Under the pieces are notes generated by a model that was given only the letters and a program-made list of their open reading frames with translations, had not been told where the DNA came from and made no database searches. From Prevotellaceae bacterium UBA2738 (lineage in GTDB: Bacteria; Bacteroidota; Bacteroidia; Bacteroidales; Bacteroidaceae): a stretch of 64,000 nucleotides of DNA. Location: assembly GCA_002353585.1 (NCBI GenBank), contig DEJW01000046.1:7704-71703 (forward strand), written 5' to 3'. Positions 48,443-56,627 of this stretch are shown here, in pieces. Both the position numbers and the translations under genes were made by a program. Position 1 is the first letter of the stretch. Every line of letters starts with the position of its first letter.

Positions 48443-49003
48443 ATGAACCGCCTCAGTGTGGAGGAGTTTCACGAGGCAGAGAAGATGCCACTCATCGTGG
48501 TGCTCGACGATGTACGTTCCCTATATAATGTGGGGAGCGTGTTTCGTACGTCGGATGCCTTCAGGGTTGAGGCTATAGACCTCTGTGGCATTACGGCAAC
48601 GCCAGACGAGGTGCGTGATGAGGATGGCACTCTGGTGCGCGACTGCACTCTGAAGGCTTCGCAAGAGATACACAAGACGGCATTAGGGGCAGAGGAGAGT
48701 GTGGCGTGGCGATACTATAAGACTGCTGCTGAGGCTGTGGCTGCATTGAAGGCTGATGGCTATACGGTACTTGCCGTAGAACAGTGTCACGGTTCTACGA
48801 TGCTTAATGATTTCAAACCTGCATTTGGGGATAAAAAGAAGTACGCCGTAGTCCTCGGCAATGAGGTCAAAGGCGTACATCAAGAGGTGGTTGATATGTG
48901 TGACGGATGTTTGGAAATACCTCAGTATGGTACCAAACATTCACTCAACGTTTCTGTTACGGCAGGAATAGTTATCTGGCATTTTGCCAGCTCTAACCTC
49001 TAA
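48443..49003 (+). CDS. SpoU/TrmH-family RNA 2'-O-methyltransferase
   Basis: This protein of about 186 residues has the SPOUT knot motifs: motif 1 VVLDDVRSLYNVGSVFRTSDAF, motif 2 YAVVLGNEVKGVHQEVVDMCDG and motif 3 LEIPQYGTKHSLNVSVTAGIVIW. It methylates ribose 2'-OH in tRNA or rRNA with SAM; the exact site is unknown. Start is chosen at MNRLSVEEFHE; the longer frame begins in a heptamer array. It is convergent with speA, 16 bp apart. Confidence 0.9.
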   Translation: MNRLSVEEFHEAEKMPLIVVLDDVRSLYNVGSVFRTSDAFRVEAIDLCGITATPDEVRDEDGTLVRDCTLKASQEIHKTALGAEESVAWRYYKTAAEAVAALKADGYTVLAVEQCHGSTMLNDFKPAFGDKKKYAVVLGNEVKGVHQEVVDMCDGCLEIPQYGTKHSLNVSVTAGIVIWHFASSNL

Positions 49004-49019
49004 ACCCTAAACTCTCAAC

Positions 49020-50915
49020 TTATTCCAAATAAGTATATCCGTAGAGTCCTGAGCGATAGTTGGAAAGGAATTCCTTTCCCTCCTCAAGACTGATTTTTCC
49101 CTGTTTTACTGATTTCGTTACCCAGATTTCGAGCTGGCGCACCAGTTTCTTGGGGTTGTACTGCACGTAGTCGAGCACTTCTTCTACGGTTTCACCGTCA
49201 AAAACCTGGTCTATGTGGTATGTGCCATCCTTCATTGAGATGTGCACAGCATTGGTGTCGCCGAAGAGGTTGTGCATATCGCCGAGTATCTCCTGATAAG
49301 CACCCACGAGGAAGATACCGAGGTAGTAAGGCTCCTTAGACTTACGCAGGTCGTGAACGGGCAGTGTGGATGAGAGGTGCGAACCCGTTACGAAGTGGGT
49401 CATCTTGCCGTCGCTGTCGCAGGTGATATCCTGCAAGGTAGCCTGACGGGTAGGACGCTCGTCAAGTCGCTGCAGGGGTACCACAGGGAAGAGCTGGTCG
49501 ATAGCCCACGCGTCAGGGAGTGACTGAAACAGGGAGAAGTTGCAGAAATACTTGTCGGCAAGCAGTTTGTCGATGCCGCGCAGTTCCTCGGGCACGTGCT
49601 TAAGCTGCTTGGTGAGCGAAAGCACCTCACGGCATACGCTCCAGTACATAGACTCAATCTCGGCACGGGTCTTCAGATCTACCATACCCATAGAGAAAAG
49701 GCTGAGAGCCTCGTCACGTATCTGTTCGGCATCGTGCCAGTCTTCGAGCATAGAACGTGTGTCGATGTTGCACCATATATCATATAGCTCCTTCACCAAC
49801 TGGTGGTCGGTCTCCTTTGCCTCAAACTCCTCAGGCATCTCAGGCAGTGATGCAGTTTCAAGCACGTCGATGACCAGCACCGAGTGGTGGGCACTGAGCG
49901 AGCGCCCCGACTCTGTTATGAGGTTAGGGTGGGGGATGCCGTTCTTGTTGGCAGCATCTATAAAGGTGTACATCACATCGTTGACATACTCCTGAATGCT
50001 GTAGTTGACACTCGACTCAGAGTTGCTGCTGCGCGTTCCGTCATAATCTACGCCCAGTCCGCCGCCGCAGTCCACATATTCCACGTTATAGCCCGCCTTA
50101 CGCAGATTTACGTAGAATTGTGCAGCCTCTCTCACGGCAGTCTGTATGCGGCGTATCTTTGTTATCTGCGAACCTATGTGGAAGTGTATGAGCTTCATGC
50201 AGTCGTGCATGCCATACTCATCAAGACGCTTCAGTGCCTGGAGCAGTTCTGAGGCTGTCAGTCCGAATTTTGATGCGTCGCCACCGCTCTCTTCCCATTT
50301 GCCCGAACCCGAGGCTGCGAGCTTGATGCGTACACCGAGGTTAGGCATAACACCAAGTTTCTTGGCAGCTTTGGCTATGGTGTCTATCTCGTTGAGTTTC
50401 TCTACTACGATAAAGATGCGCTTGCCCATCTTCTGTGCCAAGAGGGCGAGTTCGATGTATGCCTGATCCTTGTATCCGTTACAGATAATGAGCGCGTCGC
50501 TCTGACACTGTACGGCAATCACAGCATGGAGTTCGGGTTTGGAACCAGCCTCCAGTCCGAGGTTGAACTTACGTCCGTGAGAGATAATCTCCTCTACCAC
50601 GGGCTGCATCTGGTTTACCTTGATGGGGTACATCACGAAGCTCTCACCTTTGTAACCGTATTCCTCTGCTGCCTTCTTAAAACAAGAGGCAGTCTTCTCG
50701 ATACGGTTGTCGAGGATGTCGGGAAAACGTAGCAGCACGGGGGTAGAGATGTCACGCAACTGCAGTTCGTTGATTATCTCACGAAGGTCTGCCTGTGCAC
50801 CGTCCTTCAGTGGAGAGACATAGATATGTCCCTTCTCGTTGATGCCGAAGTAGGATGTTCCCCAGCCGTTTATGTTATACAACTCCTTAGAGTCTTCTAT
50901 AGTCCATCTTTTCAT
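49020..50915 (-). CDS. speA: Biosynthetic arginine decarboxylase
   Basis: PLP enzyme turning arginine into agmatine, the first step to polyamines. 631 residues, the usual length. It has KRWTIEDSKELYNINGWG at the N terminus, PLP Lys in VMYPIKVNQMQPV, GLEAGSKPEL, HIGSQITKI, VDCGGGLGVDYDG, LITESGRSLSAHHSVL and the C-terminal YLGIFLVGAYQEILGDMHNLFGDTNAVH. The start at MKRW is preferred to six extra upstream codons. It follows aroK and topA on the minus strand. Confidence 0.96.
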   Translation of the reverse strand: MKRWTIEDSKELYNINGWGTSYFGINEKGHIYVSPLKDGAQADLREIINELQLRDISTPVLLRFPDILDNRIEKTASCFKKAAEEYGYKGESFVMYPIKVNQMQPVVEEIISHGRKFNLGLEAGSKPELHAVIAVQCQSDALIICNGYKDQAYIELALLAQKMGKRIFIVVEKLNEIDTIAKAAKKLGVMPNLGVRIKLAASGSGKWEESGGDASKFGLTASELLQALKRLDEYGMHDCMKLIHFHIGSQITKIRRIQTAVREAAQFYVNLRKAGYNVEYVDCGGGLGVDYDGTRSSNSESSVNYSIQEYVNDVMYTFIDAANKNGIPHPNLITESGRSLSAHHSVLVIDVLETASLPEMPEEFEAKETDHQLVKELYDIWCNIDTRSMLEDWHDAEQIRDEALSLFSMGMVDLKTRAEIESMYWSVCREVLSLTKQLKHVPEELRGIDKLLADKYFCNFSLFQSLPDAWAIDQLFPVVPLQRLDERPTRQATLQDITCDSDGKMTHFVTGSHLSSTLPVHDLRKSKEPYYLGIFLVGAYQEILGDMHNLFGDTNAVHISMKDGTYHIDQVFDGETVEEVLDYVQYNPKKLVRQLEIWVTKSVKQGKISLEEGKEFLSNYRSGLYGYTYLE

Positions 50916-50927
50916 ATAACGATAACC

Positions 50928-50995
50928 TATCAATTATCAATTGTCAATTATCAATTATCAATTATCAATTATCAATTATCAATTATCAATTATCA
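50928..50995. repeat. Heptamer tandem array (CAATTAT) between aroK and speA
   Basis: Nine to ten units, the longest CAATTAT array in the window. On the minus strand it supplies the last codons of aroK (Asp-Asn-stop) and reaches to about 12 bp before speA. Confidence 0.9.
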
Positions 50996-51519
50996 ACCCC
51001 CAACTCTTTCTTAACCTTAGCGATGGTTTCGGATATTTTGTCCTCGTCCTCCATGCAGGGGATATTTACTATATGTGTAGCTTTCATGTAGAATTCCTCG
51101 CGTTTGGCAAGCTGTTCCCTGATGAAGGCGAGCAGTTCGTCGTCACTCTTTCCTAACAGAAGCGGTCTGACACCCTTGCCCATCTTCAGGTGACGAAACA
51201 GTATCTCAGGTGTTCCACGCAGATAGACCACATCGCCTTGCGCATTGAGGTAGTCCATATTGTCATAGAAGCAAGGTGTACCTCCTCCGCATGATATCAC
51301 GACGTTTTCAAATTCAGCCACCTCGTGCAGCATATTGCGCTCTATTTTGCGGAACCCCTCTTCGCCTCTCTCATCAAAAATCTGCTTGACCTTCTTGCGC
51401 ATTCGGGTCTCTATGTACCAGTCAAGATCATAAAAGGGCACGCCAAGACTTTTGGCGAGATCTTTTCCCACCGTGGTCTTGCCCGCGCCCATATATCCTA
51501 TCAGTATGATGCGAATCAT
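50986..51519 (-). CDS. aroK: Shikimate kinase
   Basis: It phosphorylates shikimate in aromatic amino acid synthesis. 177 residues, with Walker A ILIGYMGAGKTTVGKDLA, shikimate-binding DLDWYIE and EEGFRKIE, VISCGGGTPCF and the lid Arg in GVRPLL. The ATG at 51519 overlaps the topA TGA by one base (TGATG), so the genes are translationally coupled. The longer frame starting 33 bp upstream lies within topA and is not used. The stop lies in a heptamer array. Confidence 0.95.
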   Translation of the reverse strand: MIRIILIGYMGAGKTTVGKDLAKSLGVPFYDLDWYIETRMRKKVKQIFDERGEEGFRKIERNMLHEVAEFENVVISCGGGTPCFYDNMDYLNAQGDVVYLRGTPEILFRHLKMGKGVRPLLLGKSDDELLAFIREQLAKREEFYMKATHIVNIPCMEDEDKISETIAKVKKELGVDN

Positions 51520-53813
51520 CAGTCCTTGCTTTTGTTGATGATTGCCATACATTCTTCGTATGTCATAGCATCAACCTTATCGTGCATCGACTTAGGCAGA
51601 CGGTAGTTCTTGCCGTCGTATGCCAGATAAGGACCATAGCGTCCGTTCATCACCTCGAGTTTTGCATCCTCGGCAAATGTCTTCAGGTGGCGTTGCTTCT
51701 CAGCCTTCTTCTCAGCCTCTATCAGTGCAACAGCCTGTTCGAGGGTTATCTCCAGAGGGTCAACATCCTTAGGTATAGATACATACTTCTTTTTGTGAAG
51801 CACGTAAGGACCGAAACGGCCAGTGCCAATAGTCACGTTGCTACCCTCAAACTTACCTATGGTGCGAGGCAGACGGAACAGTTCCAGTGCCTCTTCCAGT
51901 GTGATAGACTCAAGTGATTTGTCCTTTGGCAACTGAGCAAACAGAGGTTTCTCTTTGTCGTCAGCACTGCCTATCTGCACCAACGGACCGTATCTGCCTA
52001 TCTTCACCATCACAGGCTTGTGAGTCTTAGGGTCTTCACCCAGCACTCTCTCGCCAGCCTTGTGTTCGCTGCGCGCCTTCATGGTGTTTTCAACCGTAGG
52101 CTCAAAGTCCTTGTAGAAAGACTTCAGCATCTTGTGCCAGTCCATCTTGCCGTCGGCTATGGAGTCAAACTCCTCCTCCACGTTAGCTGTGAAGTTATAG
52201 TCCATGATAGTAGGGAAATACTCCATGAGGAAATCGTTAACCACCATACCTATGTCGGTAGGCATCAACTTACCCTTCTCATTGCCGGCTATTTCCTTCT
52301 TATTCTTTGATGCTATAGTGCCGTTGCTCAGGGTGTCGATGGCATATTGACGCTCTTCACCCTTCTTGTCGCCTTTCACCACATATTCACGCTGCTGTAT
52401 AGTAGATATTGTAGGCGCATACGTAGAAGGACGTCCTATGCCGAGTTCCTCCAGTTTGTGAACGAGTGAAGCCTCGGTGTATCTCAGCGGACTCTGTGAG
52501 AACTTCTGTGTAGAAACCACTTCCATAGCCTCTACCGCCATGCCCTTCTTCATTACAGCAGGCATTGCGCTGATGTTGTCGTCGTTCTCCACCTCGTCAT
52601 CGCCCAGACTCTCACGATAAACCTTTAGGAAACCATCGAAGGTGACTTTTTCACCAGTTGCTATGAATTGTTCTTTGGCGTTGCTAAGCGAGATGTTTAC
52701 TGTGGTCTTCTCTATCTCGGCGTCAGCCATCTGTGTAGCTATGGTGCGCTTCCATATCAGTTCATACAGACGTTTCTCCTGTGATGTGCCCTGAATGGTT
52801 GAGTGCTCCATATATGACGGACGGATAGCCTCGTGAGCCTCCTGAGCACCCTTAGAGTGAGTAGTGTAGTTGCGTGACTTGCTGTAATTCTCACCATACA
52901 GTTCGGTCACGGCACTCTTGGCTGTTCCTATGCACAGACTGGAGAGGTTTACAGAGTCGGTACGCATATATGTAATGTGTCCGTTTTCATACAGCCTCTG
53001 TGCCACCATCATGGTCTGACTAACGGTGAAACCGAGCTTTCTTGCTGCTTCCTGTTGCAATGTAGAGGTGGTGAAAGGTGGTGCTGGGGTGCGCTTCAGC
53101 GGTTTCTTCTGTATAGAAGAGATGGAAAACTGTGCATCCTTACACTTCTCAAGGAATGCGAGTGCCTCTTCATGTTTGCTGAAGCGCTGGTCCAGTTCAG
53201 CCTTAACCTCCTGACCGTCTATCATGAAGACAGCGGTGAGGCGGTAATATGTTTCAGGCTTAAACTCCTGTATCTCGCGCTCACGTTCCACTATCAGTCT
53301 TACAGCCACACTCTGCACTCTGCCTGCTGACAGCTGTGGCTTAACCTTGCGCCATAACACAGGCGAGAGGCTGAAGCCCACCAGACGGTCGAGCATACGA
53401 CGAGCCTGCTGTGCATTGGCAAGATTCATGTCCAGATGACGTGGATGCTCTATTGCCTCCAGTATGGCATTCTTCGTAATTTCGTGGAACACTATACGAT
53501 TGGTGTTCTTCTCGTCCAGTCCCAATACCTCGCAAAGGTGCCATGATATAGCCTCTCCCTCGCGGTCTTCATCGGATGCCAACCAAACCTTCTTGGCTTT
53601 CTTGGCATTGCTCTTGAGTTCTGAAACGATTCTGCGCTTTTCCTCAGGAATCTCGTATTCAGGTTCGAGATTCTTCAGGTCAATACTGATTTCCTTTTTC
53701 TTCAAGTCGCGGATGTGTCCGTAGCTTGACATTACCTTGAAGTCCTTACCTAAGAACTTCTCGATGGTCTTTGCCTTTGCAGGACTCTCCACAATTACCA
53801 AGTTGTCTTGCAT
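51519..53813 (-). CDS. topA: DNA topoisomerase I
   Basis: Type IA topoisomerase that relaxes negative supercoils. 764 residues: TOPRIM domain (NLVIVESPAKAKTIEKFLG, WLASDEDREGEAISWHL), DNA-binding part (RMLDRLVGFSLSPVLWRKV, SAGRVQSVAVRLI), active-site tyrosine in HITYMRTDSVNLS (about residue 280) and PSTYAPTISTIQQREYV. C-terminal Topo_C-assoc repeats (KIGRYGPLVQIG, GTGRFGPYVLHKKKYVSIP, NGRYGPYLAYDGKNYRLP) follow, with no zinc-finger cysteines. First gene of topA-aroK-speA, with -7 element at 53888-53895. Confidence 0.96.
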   Translation of the reverse strand: MQDNLVIVESPAKAKTIEKFLGKDFKVMSSYGHIRDLKKKEISIDLKNLEPEYEIPEEKRRIVSELKSNAKKAKKVWLASDEDREGEAISWHLCEVLGLDEKNTNRIVFHEITKNAILEAIEHPRHLDMNLANAQQARRMLDRLVGFSLSPVLWRKVKPQLSAGRVQSVAVRLIVEREREIQEFKPETYYRLTAVFMIDGQEVKAELDQRFSKHEEALAFLEKCKDAQFSISSIQKKPLKRTPAPPFTTSTLQQEAARKLGFTVSQTMMVAQRLYENGHITYMRTDSVNLSSLCIGTAKSAVTELYGENYSKSRNYTTHSKGAQEAHEAIRPSYMEHSTIQGTSQEKRLYELIWKRTIATQMADAEIEKTTVNISLSNAKEQFIATGEKVTFDGFLKVYRESLGDDEVENDDNISAMPAVMKKGMAVEAMEVVSTQKFSQSPLRYTEASLVHKLEELGIGRPSTYAPTISTIQQREYVVKGDKKGEERQYAIDTLSNGTIASKNKKEIAGNEKGKLMPTDIGMVVNDFLMEYFPTIMDYNFTANVEEEFDSIADGKMDWHKMLKSFYKDFEPTVENTMKARSEHKAGERVLGEDPKTHKPVMVKIGRYGPLVQIGSADDKEKPLFAQLPKDKSLESITLEEALELFRLPRTIGKFEGSNVTIGTGRFGPYVLHKKKYVSIPKDVDPLEITLEQAVALIEAEKKAEKQRHLKTFAEDAKLEVMNGRYGPYLAYDGKNYRLPKSMHDKVDAMTYEECMAIINKSKD

Positions 53814-53827
53814 TTATCTTTATCTTT

Positions 53828-53877
53828 TAACTATGAACTGTTTTATCTGTGAACTATGCACTATGAACTGTGCACTG
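53828..53877. repeat. Heptamer array (AACTATG/CACTATG) upstream of topA
   Basis: Six imperfect units (AACTATG, AACTGTT, GTGAACT, GCACTAT, GAACTGT, GCACTGT) in the topA leader between its start codon and -7 element. Confidence 0.75.
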
Positions 53878-53887
53878 TTTCGGCGTG

Positions 53888-53895
53888 CAAAGGTA
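53888..53895 (-). promoter_or_regulatory. -7 promoter element for topA-aroK-speA
   Basis: TACCTTTG on the minus strand, about 75 bp before topA. It matches TAnnTTTG; no TTG at -33 was evident. Confidence 0.55.
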
Positions 53896-53967
53896 TATAA
53901 AAAATCCCTATACACCTTATTATATAGAGATATTTTTCATTTTCTTAACAATTATCGCCTTGTAAGG

Positions 53968-54468
53968 TTACTTTGCAAACAGTTCTTCCAAGAGCATGTA
54001 GAACCTTGGATCTTCACCCACGAAACTCTTTATAATCTTGCCTTCAGGGTCTATCAATACCTTTGTGGGGTAACCCTTTATGCGATAATCCTGTTGTATG
54101 TACAGTTTCCTGCCCATTATCACGTGTCGCCAGGGCATGTCATCCTTCAGCGAGTCCACCCAATGCTTCCATTTCACGGTCTTGTCGCCACAGTCCACTC
54201 CCACTATCTCAAAGCGTCCTGGGAATCTGGACTGCGCATCCTTCAGTTTTGGCATTCCCTTGAGACATATCTTGCACCATGTGCCCCAGAAGTCAAGCAC
54301 CACATACTTACCCCTCAGACTTGAGAGGGTGAAGTCATTACCAGCCGTATCGGGTAGGGTAAAATCGGGCGCATATTCAGGCGCATCATCCTGAATTTTT
54401 GCCTTCATCCAAGTGCCGCTAAGGCATAAGACAATAAAAAATGGTATTATAAGTAGTGCTTTTTTCAT
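53968..54468 (-). CDS. TlpA/ResA-like periplasmic thioredoxin
   Basis: This 166-residue protein has a signal peptide or N-terminal anchor (ALLIIPFFIVLCLSGTWM) and then a thioredoxin fold: DFTLPDTAGNDFTLSSLRGKYVVLDFWGTWCKICLKGMP with CxxC redox motif WCKIC, and cis-Pro in IKGYPTKVLIDPEG. It acts in the periplasm as a thiol-disulfide reductase, likely kept reduced by the DsbD-like protein encoded divergently next to it. Length fits the AhpC/TSA-Redoxin TlpA group. Confidence 0.9.
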   Translation of the reverse strand: MKKALLIIPFFIVLCLSGTWMKAKIQDDAPEYAPDFTLPDTAGNDFTLSSLRGKYVVLDFWGTWCKICLKGMPKLKDAQSRFPGRFEIVGVDCGDKTVKWKHWVDSLKDDMPWRHVIMGRKLYIQQDYRIKGYPTKVLIDPEGKIIKSFVGEDPRFYMLLEELFAK

Positions 54469-54500
54469 CTTTTTTCGTTGTTTGTCACGATTTTTCGGTG

Positions 54501-54508
54501 CAAAGATA
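54501..54508 (-). promoter_or_regulatory. -7 promoter element for the TlpA-like gene
   Basis: TATCTTTG on the minus strand followed by CACC, 33 bp before the start codon. Confidence 0.55.
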
Positions 54509-54531
54509 GCAATTTTTTGAAATTAAAGTCG

Positions 54532-54539
54532 TATTTTTG
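54532..54539 (+). promoter_or_regulatory. -7 promoter element for the dsbD operon
   Basis: TATTTTTG, matching TAnnTTTG, 48 bp before the dsbD-like start. It is back to back with the TlpA promoter. Confidence 0.55.
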
Positions 54540-54586
54540 CAGAAAAATATCGAAATAACATTTAGACCGAAGAATAACTAAACTGA

Positions 54587-56626
54587 GTGAAACGCTGTTC
54601 TCTCATATTATTTTTGTCGTTTGTCGTAGCGCTTCTGCAAGCACAAATATCATTTACCACGAGCATCTCGCGCGTGAGTGATAACGAGCTCTCGCTAAAG
54701 TTTTATGCTACGGTGGAGGAAGGCTATAGTCTTACCACCGAGCTTGTGATGGAGTCTGCCGAGGGCGTTTCTCTCAAGGGTGGTCTTGTGCAGTTGAGCC
54801 CCAATGTGTATGAGCAGCGTATCTGTCAAACCTCTACAAAATACTCCTTCAGTGGTTATCTTGAGTATTATGGTTGCAACGAACTGCAGTGCATAGCCCC
54901 CTCGTCGGTAGAGTTTGCCTATGATGGAGCTTTTACTGCTCAGGATGCAAAAGGCAACACTATCCCTGTTCGTGATACGGTGAGCAAAACCATCGCTTCG
55001 GTCGATACCACGAAGTCTATGCTCGACTACACCAGTAGTGATATGACGGCATTTGACCTCGTTCAGCGTGCTGCCTCTCCGTTGTGGACTCCTATCATCA
55101 ACGAGCTCAAGGCACTCAGCACCAGTCCCCTCCTCGCTCAGCGTAGCCTCTTTGAGGTATTTCTTATCTGTTTTCTTGGTGGTTTGCTGACTATCCTCAC
55201 CCCTTGCGTGTGGCCTATCATCCCACTTACCGTCTCGTTCTTTATAAAAAGGAGCGAAAGCGGTTCAAAGGTTCCCGTTAACGTTCCCGTTGGTACTTCC
55301 TTCTACTCCGCCTTTGCAGAAGAGGAGGATAACTCTCCGTTCATCCAACGTGCATGGAAGATGGCATATCGCTGTGCCCGTCTGCCTGGCGTGCGTGATG
55401 CTGCCTATTATGGCATCAGCATAATAGTGCTATTTATGCTCCTTGGTATTATCATGACATTGGTGTTTGGTGTCAACGCCATGAATGCCCTCTCTACCAA
55501 TGCGGTGTTCAATGTGCTTTGTTTCCTGCTCTTGATAGCTTTTGGCCTGTCATTTTTGGGTTTCTTTGAGATAAGACTGCCTAATTCCTGGGCTAACATA
55601 CTCAATATACAGACTGACTCCCACGGGGGACTGCTCGGTATGATATTCATGGCTCTCACCCTTGTGGTGGTGAGTTTCTCATGCACGGCGCCTATCCTGG
55701 GTTATCTTCTTGTTGAGATAGCCGTTCAGGGTGATCTACTTGCCCCTGCTGTGGGTATGTTGGCATTCTCCATCGCCATAGCCCTGCCTTTCACCCTGTT
55801 TGCTATCTTCCCTGCGGTACTGAAGAAACTGCCTCACTCTGGTTCATGGATGGACCATGTAAAGGTTACTCTCGGCTTCTTGGAGCTTGCCTTCTCGCTG
55901 AAGTTCCTTAGCGTGGCTGATATGGCTTACGGCTGGGGCATACTGCCTCGTTGGCTGTTCCTCTCTCTTTGGATTATCATTTTCCTCCTTCTGGGTTTGT
56001 ATCACACCCAGTGGCTACATGTGCGCAAGGCTGGCTGGCTACGTCTTAGTGTGGCTACCTTGTCGTTGATGCTCGTGGTTTATCTCATACCAGGCTTGTG
56101 GGGTGCTCCATGCCACCTCGTTTCAGCCTTCGCTCCACCAGCTAAAGATGCTTCGCCAGTGGTGTCATCGTCTCTTGCTTCGGCAGACGGAACGCTTCCT
56201 GCCCATTACACCAGTTATGAGGAGGGAATGGCTGCTGCGGCTATGTCAGGCAAACCCGTCTTGATAGACTTTACGGGCTATGGCTGTGTTAACTGCCGTA
56301 AGATGGAGTCGGCTGTGTGGGGTACCCCTTGCGTGCGCGATATAATAAATGAGGAGTTTCTTGTCATAATGCTCCATGTTGACGATCGCACACCACTGTC
56401 TAATCCACAACGCGTCAGGGTAAACGGTCGTGAACGCGTATTGCGTAGCGTGGGCGATATGTGGAGCTATCTTGAGAGTTATAAATTTGGCAGCATCTCT
56501 CAGCCTTTCTTTGTCATACTTACTCCTGACGGCAAACCTCTCACCTGTTCTTACGGCTACGACGAAGACATAGAGAAATACGAACGTTATCTCAAGACGG
56601 GCTTGACAAACTTCGAGAGACTATAG
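54587..56626 (+). CDS. DsbD-like thiol:disulfide interchange protein
   Basis: Moves reducing power from the cytoplasm to periplasmic thioredoxins. 679 residues: signal peptide (LFLSFVVALLQA), N-terminal DsbD-alpha-like domain (about 20-140), an eight-helix membrane domain with redox cysteines in LTPCVWPIIPLTV and VSFSCTAPILGYLLVE, and a C-terminal thioredoxin domain with GYGCVNCRKME. The start is GTG; no nearer ATG fits the signal peptide. In the first cytoplasmic loop a short VPVNVPV is encoded by a hexamer array. It is followed by a DUF5686 gene after 1 bp. Confidence 0.9.
   Translation: MKRCSLILFLSFVVALLQAQISFTTSISRVSDNELSLKFYATVEEGYSLTTELVMESAEGVSLKGGLVQLSPNVYEQRICQTSTKYSFSGYLEYYGCNELQCIAPSSVEFAYDGAFTAQDAKGNTIPVRDTVSKTIASVDTTKSMLDYTSSDMTAFDLVQRAASPLWTPIINELKALSTSPLLAQRSLFEVFLICFLGGLLTILTPCVWPIIPLTVSFFIKRSESGSKVPVNVPVGTSFYSAFAEEEDNSPFIQRAWKMAYRCARLPGVRDAAYYGISIIVLFMLLGIIMTLVFGVNAMNALSTNAVFNVLCFLLLIAFGLSFLGFFEIRLPNSWANILNIQTDSHGGLLGMIFMALTLVVVSFSCTAPILGYLLVEIAVQGDLLAPAVGMLAFSIAIALPFTLFAIFPAVLKKLPHSGSWMDHVKVTLGFLELAFSLKFLSVADMAYGWGILPRWLFLSLWIIIFLLLGLYHTQWLHVRKAGWLRLSVATLSLMLVVYLIPGLWGAPCHLVSAFAPPAKDASPVVSSSLASADGTLPAHYTSYEEGMAAAAMSGKPVLIDFTGYGCVNCRKMESAVWGTPCVRDIINEEFLVIMLHVDDRTPLSNPQRVRVNGRERVLRSVGDMWSYLESYKFGSISQPFFVILTPDGKPLTCSYGYDEDIEKYERYLKTGLTNFERL
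55270..55292. repeat. Hexamer array inside the DsbD-like gene
   Basis: GTTCCC-GTTAAC-GTTCCC-GTTGG units in frame encode Val-Pro-Val-Asn-Val-Pro-Val in a loop after the first membrane helix. The word is the same as in the fimbrillin gene, but read in another frame. Confidence 0.75.
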
Positions 56627-56627
56627 C

